DNA of 64,000 nt from Sagittula stellata E-37. GTDB taxonomy: Bacteria > Pseudomonadota > Alphaproteobacteria > Rhodobacterales > Rhodobacteraceae. A program made the translations under genes and the position numbers. Under the pieces are notes generated by a model. It was not told where the DNA came from and did no database searches. It was given only the letters and a program-made list of their open reading frames with translations. This document shows, piece after piece, positions 35,936-45,651 of the stretch (position 1 is its first letter; each line of letters opens with the position of its first letter). The DNA is taken from assembly GCF_039724765.1 (NCBI RefSeq), contig NZ_CP155729.1, positions 2,737,501 to 2,801,500 of the forward strand, read 5' to 3'.

Positions 35936-35959
35936 GCAAAGGCGCCCGGGCGCCTTTGC
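35936..35959 (+). terminator. Terminator-like palindrome after the hydrolase gene
   Basis: GCAAAGGCGCCC/GGGCGCCTTTGC is a perfect 24-base inverted repeat, able to form a 9-bp stem with a 6-base loop, followed by TTCAG. It lies 14 bases after the hydrolase stop and 16 bases before the next gene's ATG. Confidence 0.5.
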
Positions 35960-35974
35960 TTCAGGGAGCCAGCC

Positions 35975-36256
35975 ATGGCCGTTGTCGACGACCTAGCCGA
36001 CGCCCTCGCCCGCGACACGATCAAGGCGATGGACGCACTCGGGGACGAGACCCTGCCCGATCAGGTCGCGGCGGTGCTGGGTGCGTCCTCGCCTTCGTCC
36101 GAGGAAATCTTCCGCGCTGCCGTCCGCATTCGCCTGGCGGAACGCCGGGCACGCGCCTTCCTGACGGAGCATCTGCAGCGCGCACTGGAAGCGAAGAAGC
36201 GCGGAGAAGCCATTCCCACCGCACTCGCTCCCGGAACCGACAACGAAAACATCTGA
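35975..36256 (+). CDS. Small helical protein of unknown function
   Basis: A 93-residue, probably all-helical soluble protein (MAVVDDLADALARDTIKAMD...; SSEEIFRAAVRIRLAERRARAFLTEHLQRALEAKK). No cysteine, no membrane segment. GGGAG lies 9 bases before the ATG. I do not recognise the family. It follows the alpha/beta hydrolase across a strong hairpin. Confidence 0.68.
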   Translation: MAVVDDLADALARDTIKAMDALGDETLPDQVAAVLGASSPSSEEIFRAAVRIRLAERRARAFLTEHLQRALEAKKRGEAIPTALAPGTDNENI

Positions 36257-36367
36257 CGTCGACATGCGCCCCATCGTGGGCTCCGTATCGCACCAGGCCG
36301 ATTTCGCGGTTGCAGAGACCGGCCACTGCGGCTTGCGTCTTACCTCGGTACGGTGCACCTCTCTGCC

Positions 36368-36982
36368 ATGACGAATGACAACGCCCGGACCCGCCTCGAC
36401 GCCCAGATGGATTTCCTTTTGGAGGCCGACCGCCTCAAGTCCGTGTCACGCGCCACGCGGCTGGCCGACGGGTCAAGGTACGAGAATTCCGCCGAACACA
36501 GCTGGCACATCGCGCTCTTTGCGTTGACCTTGTCAGAGCACGCCCCGGCTCAGGTCGACCGGGGCAAGGTCATCGCGATGCTGCTGCTGCACGACCTCGT
36601 GGAAATCGACGCCGGCGACGCGCCGGTCTTCGGCAACCACGACACGGCAGCCGTCGAGGCAGCCGAGGCCCGTGCCGCCGACCGGATCTTCGGCCTTTTG
36701 CCCGAGGATCAGCGCCAGCACTTCCGCGCGATCTGGGAAGAGTTCGAGGCCAACCAGACGCCTGAGGCGCGCTTTGCAAAGTCACTCGACCGCTTCGCCC
36801 CGCCGAACCTGAACATCGCCAACGGCGGCGGGTCCTGGGTCGATTACGATGTCGAGTGGGCCACGTTCGAGAACAACGTCGGCCGCAAGATCCAGGCTGG
36901 CGCACCGGTGCTGTGGCAGTGGATCATGCCGCGCGCTCGGAAGGTACTGGACCGCCTGGCGTTGAAACGGCAGGACCGCTGA
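36368..36982 (+). CDS. HD-domain phosphohydrolase (YfbR/HDDC2-like)
   Basis: A 204-residue HD-superfamily metal-dependent phosphohydrolase, similar to 5'-deoxynucleotidases of the YfbR/HDDC2 kind. Metal-site motifs are NSAEHSWHIALFA (His), MLLLHDLVEIDAGD (the HD pair and acidic residues) and KSLDRFAPPNLN (Asp). The ATG at 36368 is preferred; an upstream in-frame GTG at 36353 is possible. The nucleotide substrate is not certain. Convergent with lpdA. Confidence 0.88.
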   Translation: MTNDNARTRLDAQMDFLLEADRLKSVSRATRLADGSRYENSAEHSWHIALFALTLSEHAPAQVDRGKVIAMLLLHDLVEIDAGDAPVFGNHDTAAVEAAEARAADRIFGLLPEDQRQHFRAIWEEFEANQTPEARFAKSLDRFAPPNLNIANGGGSWVDYDVEWATFENNVGRKIQAGAPVLWQWIMPRARKVLDRLALKRQDR

Positions 36983-37004
36983 CCCCTTCTTCGGCACCCG
37001 CCCG

Positions 37005-38384
37005 TCAGAAGTGTATGGCGCGACCCCAGGCGTCCAGAACGGATTCGTGCATCATCTCACTGAGCGTCGGGTGCGGGAAGACGGTCTGCATCAGATCCTC
37101 TTCCGTGGTCTCCAATTGCCGGCCAACGACGTAGCCCTGGATAAGTTCGGTGACCTCGGCGCCCACCATATGCGCGCCCAGCAAGGCCCCCGTTTTTGCG
37201 TCGAACACGGTCTTCACCATGCCCTCCACCTCGCCGAGCGCGATGGCCTTGCCATTGCCAATGAAGGGGAACCTGCCCACCTTCACGTCAAAGCCCTGTT
37301 CCTTCGCCTTCGCCTCTGTCAGTCCGACAGAGGCGATCTGCGGGTGGCAATAGGTGCAGCCCGCGATGCTGCCCGGATCGACCGCATGAGGCTGACCGCC
37401 CGCGATCAGCTCGGCCACCATGACTCCCTCGTGCGAGGCCTTGTGCGCGAGCCACGGCGCACCGGCCACGTCGCCGATGGCATAAACACCCTCGATTCCG
37501 GTGCGGCAGTACGGATCGGTCAAGACGTGCGACCGCTCCACCCGAACACCGAGCGCTTCCAACCCCAAATCTTCGACATTTCCGATAATGCCCACAGCCG
37601 AAATCACTGTATCGACTGATATTTTTGACTTTTCCCCACCTTTATCCACATGGGCGACAACGCCGTTCGGACCGCGATCCAGCGACTTGACCGACGCGCC
37701 TTCGAGAATCGTCATGCCCTGTTTCTGGAACTGCTTCCTGGCAAAGGCGGCGATCTCCGCGTCTTCGACGGGCAGGATGCGGTCCATCACCTCGACCACC
37801 GTGACCTCTGCGCCTAGCGTGTTGAAGAAGCTCGCAAACTCGATCCCGATGGCGCCGGAGCCGATCACCAGTAGTTTCTTCGGCATCCGCTTCGGTTGCA
37901 GCGCGTGTTTATAGGTCCAGACCCGGTCACCGTCGGCCTCCAGTCCCGGAAGCTCCCGCGCCCGAGCACCAGTCGCCACGACGATATTCCCGGCCTCCAG
38001 CAACGTGTCGCCGACACGAACCTTGCCCGGGGCTTCGATCTGCGCAGCCCCCATGACGACATCGACCTTGTTCTTCTTCAGAAGATGCCCGACGCCGGAG
38101 TTCAGTTGCTTGGCCACTCCGCGCGAACGTTTGACGACCGCGTCGAGATCAAAGCCTATGCCGTCTGCCTTCAGGCCGAATTCCGGCGCGCGGTGCATGA
38201 GGTGAAACACCTCGGCGGACCGCAAGAGCGCCTTGGTGGGAATGCACCCCCAGTTCAGACAGATGCCGCCCAGATGCTCCCGTTCCACAATCGCGGTGCG
38301 CAGGCCAAGCTGGGCGCCCCTGATCGCGGCCACGTACCCTCCGGGTCCGGCCCCGATCACCACCATGTCGTACTTTGCGCTCAT
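37005..38384 (-). CDS. lpdA: Dihydrolipoyl dehydrogenase (E3)
   Basis: FAD/NAD disulfide oxidoreductase that reoxidises lipoyl groups in 2-oxoacid dehydrogenase complexes or the glycine cleavage system. The 459-residue enzyme has the FAD motif VVIGAGPGGYVAAIRGAQLG, the redox disulfide C42/C47 in GGICLNWGCIPTKALL and the NAD motif LLVIGSGAIGIEFASFF. The C-terminal His-Glu is in HPTLSEMMHESVL. No E1 or E2 gene is adjacent, so which complex it serves cannot be told. Confidence 0.95.
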   Translation of the reverse strand: MSAKYDMVVIGAGPGGYVAAIRGAQLGLRTAIVEREHLGGICLNWGCIPTKALLRSAEVFHLMHRAPEFGLKADGIGFDLDAVVKRSRGVAKQLNSGVGHLLKKNKVDVVMGAAQIEAPGKVRVGDTLLEAGNIVVATGARARELPGLEADGDRVWTYKHALQPKRMPKKLLVIGSGAIGIEFASFFNTLGAEVTVVEVMDRILPVEDAEIAAFARKQFQKQGMTILEGASVKSLDRGPNGVVAHVDKGGEKSKISVDTVISAVGIIGNVEDLGLEALGVRVERSHVLTDPYCRTGIEGVYAIGDVAGAPWLAHKASHEGVMVAELIAGGQPHAVDPGSIAGCTYCHPQIASVGLTEAKAKEQGFDVKVGRFPFIGNGKAIALGEVEGMVKTVFDAKTGALLGAHMVGAEVTELIQGYVVGRQLETTEEDLMQTVFPHPTLSEMMHESVLDAWGRAIHF

Positions 38385-38489
38385 CCGGCCCTCCCTGCCC
38401 GGGCCCCGAACGGGCCAGTCACAGGCTAGGCGCGGGGGCCGCCGGGGATCAAGAGCACTTGTGCCACCGACGCACGCAAGTGGCCGAAT

Positions 38490-39077
38490 TCATGCAGCTT
38501 CTGCTTCGGCCTGCATATCGCGGAGGATCGCGCCGTAACCGCCGTCCGATATGAAGGTCTTCTCGGCCTCGGTTGTCTTCCGCAACAGAGCCTCGTTGCG
38601 GTACGGGAAGCGGCCGAACTGGCGGATCACCTCGCGATGGACCTTGGCATGCATCAGATTGCTGTCACCGGAGGCAGGCATCCGCTCCTTCATGAGACGG
38701 ACGCAGCGGTCCTGATCGCAAAGGTTCTCCGAATGCATCAGCGGCAGGTAGAAGAACTGGCGGGACGGCTCGTCGATGCGCATGTCCCAGCCGCGATGGA
38801 TCGCCTGCTTGGCCGCGGCCAGCGCGATGCGGTCGGACGAAAATGCTGTGGCCTTGCCGCGGAACATGTTCCTCGGGAACTGGTCGGCCAGCACGATGTA
38901 CGCGAGCGTACCGGAAGGATACGTCAGCCACAGGCCGTAACGTCCCTGCATCTGTCCCTCCCATGCGGTCAGGAAGCGGTCGCGGATCTCCTGATCCAGC
39001 GCCTCGTCCTGCTTGTACCAACCATCCGGTCCCACCTCGTCGAGCCAGAACGCAAGAATGTCTTCAGGCCGTGCCAT
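38490..39077 (-). CDS. DUF924 family protein
   Basis: A 195-residue helical protein of the DUF924 (COG3803) family. Family marks are ILAFWLDEVGPDGWYKQDEALDQEIRDRF, VLADQFPRNMFRG and FFYLPLMHSENLCDQD. The structure is tetratricopeptide-like; function unknown. Upstream of lpdA on the same strand with a gap of about 105 bases. Confidence 0.9.
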   Translation of the reverse strand: MARPEDILAFWLDEVGPDGWYKQDEALDQEIRDRFLTAWEGQMQGRYGLWLTYPSGTLAYIVLADQFPRNMFRGKATAFSSDRIALAAAKQAIHRGWDMRIDEPSRQFFYLPLMHSENLCDQDRCVRLMKERMPASGDSNLMHAKVHREVIRQFGRFPYRNEALLRKTTEAEKTFISDGGYGAILRDMQAEAEAA

Positions 39078-39194
39078 GTGATCCTCCTCATAGGCCCCGT
39101 CGCATCAGGTTAACAAAGTGTTACACACACCCGTATCCGCAGGCCCAATCACAATTGTTGTCACAATCTGACAAGCGCTTGCGGTGCGACGGCG

Positions 39195-40445
39195 CTACTC
39201 CTCCTCTTCCTCTTCGGAGCGTTCGATGAAGTATTCCTGCGCAACTTCCATCGCCACGGGCGAAGCGGACGGCAAAACCGGGGCATAGGCGCCCGTCGTT
39301 TCCACCGCCGGTGCGGGGCGCTGCGTCATCCGGTAAGCGGCATAGGCGGTCAGGGCGACAAGGAGTGTCGCGATCAGCACGAAGAACCCGGGCGGCCCCA
39401 TGACCTGCATGACCCAGCCGATGACCAGCGGACCGGCGATGGCGCCGACACCGTTGATGAACAGCAGCCCGGCGGATGCGGCGGCCATGTCCTCTGACTG
39501 AAGGAAGTCGTTGGTGTAGGCAATCAACAGGGAATACAAAGGGTTGGAGCAGCCGCCGATCACCGCGGCGCAGCCGACGATGACCCAGTAGCTTTGCGCC
39601 ATGACGGCGACCAGGGCCCCCGCCGCCCCCAGCGCTGCGACGATCATGATCAGACCGCGACGGTCGACGCGGTCCGAAATCCAGCCCAGCGGATACTGCA
39701 TGATCAGCGCGCCGACATAGAACGCCGCGACGAAGATGGAGATCTGGCCCAGCCGCATCCCTGCCTCGGTCGCGTAGACTGCCGCCATGCCGAACTGCGC
39801 GGCAAACACGCTGCCCAGCAGGAAGATGCCGACCATCCCCAGGGGGGACACGCTGTAGAGCTCTCTCAAAGTCATCCGCTTCGTGGATTCAAAGGCCGGT
39901 GTCGGCGAGATCGACAGCAGAATAGGCGCGAAGGATATGGAAACGAGCACGGACGGGATGACAAACAGCAGGAACCCGGAAACATCCGGCACGACCAGCA
40001 GGGCCTGCGCGGCGATGATGCCAAGCGTCTGGACGATCATATAGGCGGACAGGGTCTGCCCGCGCGTCTCGTTTGTGGCGGTGTTGTTCAGCCAGCTTTC
40101 CGCCGTCACGTAAACGCCGCAGAAGCAGAAGCCCAGCACCAGCCGCCCCAGCACCCAAGCGGCGGGGTGCTGCACGGCGGGGAACAGGATCAGCGCAGCC
40201 GAAATGAAGGAGCCGAGCGCCGCAAAGACCCGGACGTGACCGACGCGGCGGATCATCTCCGGCACCATGCGCGACGCAAACAGGAAACCGGCAAAGTAGG
40301 CCGACATGACGACTGCCATCACAGTGGTCGAAAAACCCGCCGCGCTGCCGCGCACACCCAGCAGGGAGCCCTGCAGGCCGTTCCCGACCATGAGCAGCAG
40401 CATTCCCAGCAGCAGCGGCCAGGAGGTTCTCATCACGTACAGCAT
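39195..40445 (-). CDS. Major facilitator superfamily transporter
   Basis: A 416-residue, twelve-segment MFS protein of the YcaD-like group. Visible marks are the loop 2-3 region FLFASRMVPEMIRRVGHVRVFAALGS and the segment YVTAESWLNNTATNETRGQTLSAYMI characteristic of that group. The second half repeats the fold with WISDRVDRRGLIMIVAALG. A soluble tail ends in an acidic run (RSEEEEEE). Substrate unknown. It lies downstream of queA on the same strand, about 155 bases away. Confidence 0.9.
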   Translation of the reverse strand: MLYVMRTSWPLLLGMLLLMVGNGLQGSLLGVRGSAAGFSTTVMAVVMSAYFAGFLFASRMVPEMIRRVGHVRVFAALGSFISAALILFPAVQHPAAWVLGRLVLGFCFCGVYVTAESWLNNTATNETRGQTLSAYMIVQTLGIIAAQALLVVPDVSGFLLFVIPSVLVSISFAPILLSISPTPAFESTKRMTLRELYSVSPLGMVGIFLLGSVFAAQFGMAAVYATEAGMRLGQISIFVAAFYVGALIMQYPLGWISDRVDRRGLIMIVAALGAAGALVAVMAQSYWVIVGCAAVIGGCSNPLYSLLIAYTNDFLQSEDMAAASAGLLFINGVGAIAGPLVIGWVMQVMGPPGFFVLIATLLVALTAYAAYRMTQRPAPAVETTGAYAPVLPSASPVAMEVAQEYFIERSEEEEEE

Positions 40446-40600
40446 CGTTCTTTCCTCGTTACCCCGGTCCCTGACAGATCGTCAGGGCACAGGTCTTGTC
40501 TTGCTGCGACGCCATGCACGATTCGACGCCGCTGTGCGACCCTTGATGGGCCGTTCACCATGAACACGCGGTTACTCGCAGATGCCTCCTGGCGAAACCG

Positions 40601-41665
40601 TCAGGATGTCCGGGGGCCGGGAGGAATCAGCAGGGACGCGTCGCCATAGGAAAAGAACCGGTAATCCTCTGCCACGGCATGCGCATAAACCTCGCGGATG
40701 CAATCCTGCCCCATGAGCGCGGAGACCAGCATCAGCAGCGTGGATTTCGGCAGGTGGAAATTGGTCATCAACGCGTCGGTCACGTTGAAGGAGAAGCCGG
40801 GATAGATGAAGATGTCGGTCACCCCGTGGAAAGGAGCGATTTCGCCCTCGCGCGCCGCCGACTCGATCAGGCGCAGGGCGGTCGTCCCAACCGGGATGAC
40901 GCGCCCGCCAGCCGCGCGGGTCGCAGCGATCTCGGCGGCGGCCTGTGGCGTGACCTCGCCCCATTCGCCGTGCATCCGGTGGGTCGTGACGTCCTCGACC
41001 TTGACCGGCAGGAAAGTGCCGGCACCGACGTGCAGGGTCACATGGGTAAAGGCGACCCCCATATCCGCGATCCGTTTCAGCAGAGATTCGTCGAAGTGCA
41101 GGCTGGCGGTCGGCGCGGCGACAGCGCCCCGGTTGCGTGCCCAGACCGTCTGGTAGTCCTCTTTGTCCTGCGCATCGGCCGGGCGCCGGGCGGCGATGTA
41201 GGGCGGCAGCGGCATGGCACCGGCAGCATTCAGCGCGGCGTCGAAATCCGCGGCCGCGAGGTTGAAACGCAAGATCGCCTGCCCGTCCTGGCGCGACATC
41301 AGCATCGCTTCCAGGTCGTCCGAAAAGCGAACGATCTCGCCGTCGCGCACCTTTTTCAGGGGCTTCAGCAGCGCGGACCAGCACCCGTCTGCGCGCGGTT
41401 CGAGAAGCGTGACCTCGATCTGAGCCTCGGTCTCACCGGCCTCGCCGACGCGACGCCGCACGCCCGAAAGACGCGCCGGGATCACCTGCGTATCGTTCAG
41501 AACCAGCCGGTCGCCGGGGCGCAGCCAGTCCGGCAGCTCGGCGACGGTGGCGTCCGAGATCACCCCGCCGTCGCACACCAGCAGCCGGGCGGCGGTCCGC
41601 GGCCGGGCGGGCCGCGTGGCGATCAGCCGTTCGGGCAGTTCGAAATCGAAATCCGACAGCTTCAT
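40601..41665 (-). CDS. queA: S-adenosylmethionine:tRNA ribosyltransferase-isomerase
   Basis: Transfers the ribosyl moiety of SAM to preQ1 in tRNA to form epoxyqueuosine. The 354-residue protein shows [23 protein letters not shown], the segment [24 protein letters not shown] and [27 protein letters not shown], all strongly conserved. It follows the large AsmA-like gene by 32 bases with an AGAGG site; co-transcription is likely. tgt, often next to queA, is not present here. Confidence 0.96.
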   Translation of the reverse strand: MKLSDFDFELPERLIATRPARPRTAARLLVCDGGVISDATVAELPDWLRPGDRLVLNDTQVIPARLSGVRRRVGEAGETEAQIEVTLLEPRADGCWSALLKPLKKVRDGEIVRFSDDLEAMLMSRQDGQAILRFNLAAADFDAALNAAGAMPLPPYIAARRPADAQDKEDYQTVWARNRGAVAAPTASLHFDESLLKRIADMGVAFTHVTLHVGAGTFLPVKVEDVTTHRMHGEWGEVTPQAAAEIAATRAAGGRVIPVGTTALRLIESAAREGEIAPFHGVTDIFIYPGFSFNVTDALMTNFHLPKSTLLMLVSALMGQDCIREVYAHAVAEDYRFFSYGDASLLIPPGPRTS

Positions 41666-41697
41666 GTCTCAACCTCTTGGAATGTCACGCGTGCCGC

Positions 41698-44600
41698 CTA
41701 CTGCGACAGCTTTGGCGGCGGTCGCCGGAAGATGTCACGGAACATGCCCGGGGTGAAGACCGAGAGCGGATTGACCGCGACCCTGGGTGCTCCGACCGTA
41801 CCCCGAAGGTTAAAGTTGAAACCGATCAACCCCTCTCCTTTGCGCGCGATCAGGCGGCCGATGGCATTGACCGCGTAGATCGGAGACAGAACCCCCTGAA
41901 AGTCCATCTGGCCGCTGCCCAGATCGTAATAGCCGTCCATCGAAATGCCCATCGACGGCCCCACCGCGCTCGACTCCGACAGGATCACCCGGGAAGGCGT
42001 CAGCCGGAACCGCGCCTCCACGTCAGAAAAGAAAATCCCCGGTCCGTTCATCTGGTCGATGATCCCGACGATGCTGATCGCATCCAGAAGCGAAGCGATG
42101 GCCGGGGCCTTCTGCATCCGGGTGCCCTGTATCCGCATCAACCCGTCGAAGCTGCCCGGCTGGCCGCTGACCGGCGCCAGGTCGAGGTTGAATGTGCCAT
42201 CCTTCACGGTCTTCAGCAGCCCTGCCGCTTTCAGGATATCTCCGGCGTCTTCGCCAGTGATCCGGAACGCGCTGCCGCCCGATTGCGGGATCACCTGTCC
42301 CGCCACCGGCGTCGCGCCCCCAAGCTGCCCGTCAAAGCGCCCCTCGATCCCGCGCGCCGTGTCGAAGTTGCCCCGGAAGGCGCGCAGTTCGATGCTGTCG
42401 GTCACCCGCAGGCTGTCGAGCGTCAGGACCAGCGGTCCGCCCCCGCCTCCGCTGCTTCCGCCCGCACCGGAAGCGCCGAAAGGCGCACTCCGCAGGTCGA
42501 CACGACCGGAAGATATCTCGACCGCCGGGGCGCTGTTGCCGCCTCGCGCGCGCAGCCGGCCCGCAACATCCAGCCAGTCGGCGACCTTCACACGCGACAG
42601 ATCGAGCCTTTCGAAGGCGCCGGACTTCGAAAGGACCAATTGCCCCGCCGCATCCATGCCCGCGCCCTTCAGGGTCAGATCGGCATCCTGCAGCCCGGGT
42701 GTCAGGTTCCCCGCCATGGTGAACCGGCCTTTCGTGCGCGGGGCAAGGGACCATCCGATTTGCGGCACCGCCAGACCCAGCCCGGCCAGATCGCTTTCAA
42801 GAGAGAACCGTGGCGGGGCGTTCGGCGGAAGCGTCACCCGCAGGGCGCCCGTGCCCTGGCCCCGCAACATGCCGTTCGGCAGAGAGACGCCAAAGTCCGA
42901 CAGCGATTTCGGGCTGATCGTGATGTCTGCGACGACTTCTGAAGATTCGCCGCCGAAGGGTTGCGTCCAGCGCCCGTCGACCGGCACCCCCGAAACACTC
43001 GCTTGCCCCGCAATGGTGATGCCCCCGTTGTCGAGCTTCACCGATAGCCCATCACCGCGGATCGTCTTGCCCGGGATCGCCTTTGCGCTTTCGACGTCGC
43101 GAAGCGTCCCGTCGAAGGCCAGTTGGATGTCATCGAATGTCAGCCCCTCCGCCAGCGGCAGAACCAGCCGTCCGCTCGCCTTGATCCGCCCGTCGGCGAG
43201 GGTTGCATCCCGCCCGACGTTGCGCAGCACCCGCCACTGGTCATTGTCGACATAGGCCAGCACGGCGCCGACCGGTCCATCGATCTTCAGATCGACTTCG
43301 CCGACCGATGGCCTCTTCTTAAGGTCCGGGATGGTGAAGACAGATCCGGCCACATCAATTGCCCCCCGGTCCGTCACGATGCGTCCGGCGTCGACGCGCA
43401 GGCCCAGCCTCCGCTGGTGAATGGTCAGCCGTCCGCGCCCGTCCTCGATCGGCGGAAGGTTCGGGGCAACACCGACCACAGCATCCTCGAACGAAAGGTC
43501 GAAGAAAGTTGTCGGATGATCTGCCCCGGCTTCTGCGCGCAAGGCAAAGCTGGCATCGAAGAGACGGCCCTCCCGAACGTTGCGCCCGACCCAGTCGCGG
43601 GTCTGCGGCACAAGCTGGTCGGGCCAGAAGGCCATGACCTGTTCGGGCACCGTTTCGGCCACGCGCGCATCGAGCGACATGCTCCACCCCGAACGCGTCG
43701 CTTCCAGCCATCCGCGCGCGCTGATCGGCAGTGTCGGATCGGTAATACGGAGGGATCCAATATCCACCCGGAACGGATCGAGCTGAAGACGAAAAGCGGT
43801 CTGCGCCCCCTCGACCACCACTGGCCTGTCCATCACCGCGCTCTCTGCCACTTCCACGCTGGCAAGCCGGAACTGGGCCGTCAGCCCGGGCGGCAACCCG
43901 CCGTCCGGCGCATCGTCCAGCATGGTGGTTCCGGACGCGCGGACCCGCCCCATGGCTGAATCGACGCGGATCTCGTCGAAGCGCATCAACCGTTCCTCGG
44001 GCAAGTAGGTGAACGCGGTCCGCGCCCCGTCGAAGGGCACAGGCCGGGCCTCGCGGTTGGGCTGCAGCACGCCCTTGCCGATTTCCAGCGTTGCACGCAT
44101 CTCGCCAAGCGCACCATCCGGCGCCAAAGTGGATTGCAGCGATCCGGAGATCGGCGCTTCGAGCGCGTCCATCCATGCCAGCGCAGGACTTTGCGTGGCG
44201 ATGTCACCGGAGTCGAGATCCTGCAGTGTAATCCCGAAGTCGAGCGAGGCATCGCCGATGCGGCTTTCGGCGCCCAGCTCCACCGTTGCCACGCCCGCCC
44301 CGCCGGACAGAAGCGCCACGTCGCCGGTCAGCCTGAGCGTGCCGTCCTCGCGCATCAGGCGCAGTCGTCCGCCGTCCGCCGTCCAGCCGCGCCGCGCGCG
44401 CAGATCCTCGTAGCGCAGCGTCAGGCTGTCGGCCTCGAAAAGGTCGAGCTTCGCCAGACGCGGGTCCATGGCGATGGCGTCGATCCGTGCGATGATCTGG
44501 GCGAGGTCGGGCACCTGTGTGCCCTCGGCAAAGGCATCCCCCAGCGCCAGCCCCAGCTTGCCGTTTCTGTCGCGCTGCAGCGTGACGAAGGCACCGGAGA

Positions 44601-44976
44601 CCTGCGCCTCTCTCAGTTCCCATTCGCGCCGCAGGAAGGACACCGGCGCAACGCCCGCTTCGATGTCCGACAACTGCGCCACCAGGACACCCTGATCGTT
44701 GGTGACCGTCACGTCCCACAAGACGATACGCGCAAGCCCCGTCTCGGTGATCAGGAGGCTCATGCGCCCGAAGTCGATCGAAATCCCCCTGAGGTTCTCG
44801 GCGATCCGCGTCTCGATCCTTTCGCGCAGCCAGTCCGGCGCGTCGACGGGGCGGCCCAGCATTGCCCAGATGCCGCCCGCGATACCGACCGCCAGCGCCA
44901 GAACGACGCCAAAGCACCAAACCAGCACCTTGCGCCGCCGTCTCGGGGCATCCGATTTTTCTGTTGCTTGTTGCAT
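41698..44976 (-). CDS. Large AsmA/YhdP-like envelope protein (DUF3971)
   Basis: A 1092-residue protein anchored by one N-terminal membrane segment (about 18-40, VLVWCFGVVLALAVGIAGGIWAML). The long periplasmic beta-rich region is typical of DUF3971 and AsmA-like C-terminal domains. These proteins resemble the bridge-type lipid transporters (YhdP, TamB, AsmA) thought to move phospholipids between the membranes. A glycine run (about residue 850, GGSSGGGGGP) is unusual. The C-terminal AsmA-like part is GYYDLGSGQMDFQGVLSPIYAVN. I take the ATG at 44976 as start; a GTG two codons upstream is possible. Divergent from the peroxiredoxin gene. Confidence 0.9.
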   Translation of the reverse strand: MQQATEKSDAPRRRRKVLVWCFGVVLALAVGIAGGIWAMLGRPVDAPDWLRERIETRIAENLRGISIDFGRMSLLITETGLARIVLWDVTVTNDQGVLVAQLSDIEAGVAPVSFLRREWELREAQVSGAFVTLQRDRNGKLGLALGDAFAEGTQVPDLAQIIARIDAIAMDPRLAKLDLFEADSLTLRYEDLRARRGWTADGGRLRLMREDGTLRLTGDVALLSGGAGVATVELGAESRIGDASLDFGITLQDLDSGDIATQSPALAWMDALEAPISGSLQSTLAPDGALGEMRATLEIGKGVLQPNREARPVPFDGARTAFTYLPEERLMRFDEIRVDSAMGRVRASGTTMLDDAPDGGLPPGLTAQFRLASVEVAESAVMDRPVVVEGAQTAFRLQLDPFRVDIGSLRITDPTLPISARGWLEATRSGWSMSLDARVAETVPEQVMAFWPDQLVPQTRDWVGRNVREGRLFDASFALRAEAGADHPTTFFDLSFEDAVVGVAPNLPPIEDGRGRLTIHQRRLGLRVDAGRIVTDRGAIDVAGSVFTIPDLKKRPSVGEVDLKIDGPVGAVLAYVDNDQWRVLRNVGRDATLADGRIKASGRLVLPLAEGLTFDDIQLAFDGTLRDVESAKAIPGKTIRGDGLSVKLDNGGITIAGQASVSGVPVDGRWTQPFGGESSEVVADITISPKSLSDFGVSLPNGMLRGQGTGALRVTLPPNAPPRFSLESDLAGLGLAVPQIGWSLAPRTKGRFTMAGNLTPGLQDADLTLKGAGMDAAGQLVLSKSGAFERLDLSRVKVADWLDVAGRLRARGGNSAPAVEISSGRVDLRSAPFGASGAGGSSGGGGGPLVLTLDSLRVTDSIELRAFRGNFDTARGIEGRFDGQLGGATPVAGQVIPQSGGSAFRITGEDAGDILKAAGLLKTVKDGTFNLDLAPVSGQPGSFDGLMRIQGTRMQKAPAIASLLDAISIVGIIDQMNGPGIFFSDVEARFRLTPSRVILSESSAVGPSMGISMDGYYDLGSGQMDFQGVLSPIYAVNAIGRLIARKGEGLIGFNFNLRGTVGAPRVAVNPLSVFTPGMFRDIFRRPPPKLSQ

Positions 44977-45066
44977 GCTCACTGGAAGACCGGCCTCGGT
45001 GCCATATGCTTGGAGTGTATGGCCCTTTGCGCCGACCATAAACGAAATGATACTGGGAAGACACGT

Positions 45067-45516
45067 ATGTCCGAAACCGCTCCATCCTTCACTCTGCCCG
45101 CCACATCCGGCGAGGTGTCCTCGGACGCATTGTCCGGCACACCCTACGTGCTGTTCTTCTACCCGCGCGACGACACCTCCGGGTGCACCAAGGAAAACGA
45201 AGCCTTCACCGCGCTCCTGCCCGAGTTCGAAGCGGCAGGGGTGAAGGTCTTCGGCATCTCGAAGGACTCCATCGCCAGCCACGAAAAGTTCATGAAGAAG
45301 AAATCGCTGACCGTGCCGCTGATCTCCGACGAGACGGGCGACCTGTCCGAGCGCTATGACGTGTGGAAGGAAAAATCCATGTACGGCAAGACGTTCATGG
45401 GTATCGAACGCTCCACGTTCCTTGTCGGTGCGGACGGCACGATCGTCAGGGAATGGCGCAAGGTGAAGGTTCCCGGCCACGCCGAGGAGGTGCTTGAAGC
45501 CGTGCGCGCGCTCTGA
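45067..45516 (+). CDS. bcp: Peroxiredoxin, Bcp/PrxQ family, one-cysteine form
   Basis: A 149-residue thiol peroxidase reducing hydrogen and organic peroxides. The peroxidatic cysteine is C40 in FFYPRDDTSGCTKENEAF. The resolving cysteine usually found five residues later is replaced by Glu45, and C40 is the only Cys in the protein. It must therefore be regenerated by an external thiol (glutathione or thioredoxin). The C-terminal segment is GIERSTFLVGADGTIVREWRKVKVPGHAEEVL. GGAAG precedes the ATG at 45067. It is followed by the DUF455 gene 135 bases later. Confidence 0.93.
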   Translation: MSETAPSFTLPATSGEVSSDALSGTPYVLFFYPRDDTSGCTKENEAFTALLPEFEAAGVKVFGISKDSIASHEKFMKKKSLTVPLISDETGDLSERYDVWKEKSMYGKTFMGIERSTFLVGADGTIVREWRKVKVPGHAEEVLEAVRAL

Positions 45517-45651
45517 CACCGAGACACCGCAACCGCCGTCGTGCGAGAGGTCGGACGGGTTCCGTCCGGCCAGCACCATCCGAGGCAGGATTTCCTGGCG
45601 CATGACAGTCGGGCGTTGCCCGAGCGGACCGGGCGTGGCAAACGGCGGGCC

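Noticed and set aside
39120-39190. CAAGCGCTTG palindrome near the MFS/DUF924 junction as a LacI-type site.
   Set aside because: It is only 10 bp, lies at the 3' side of the MFS gene and upstream of DUF924 without a promoter context I can identify.
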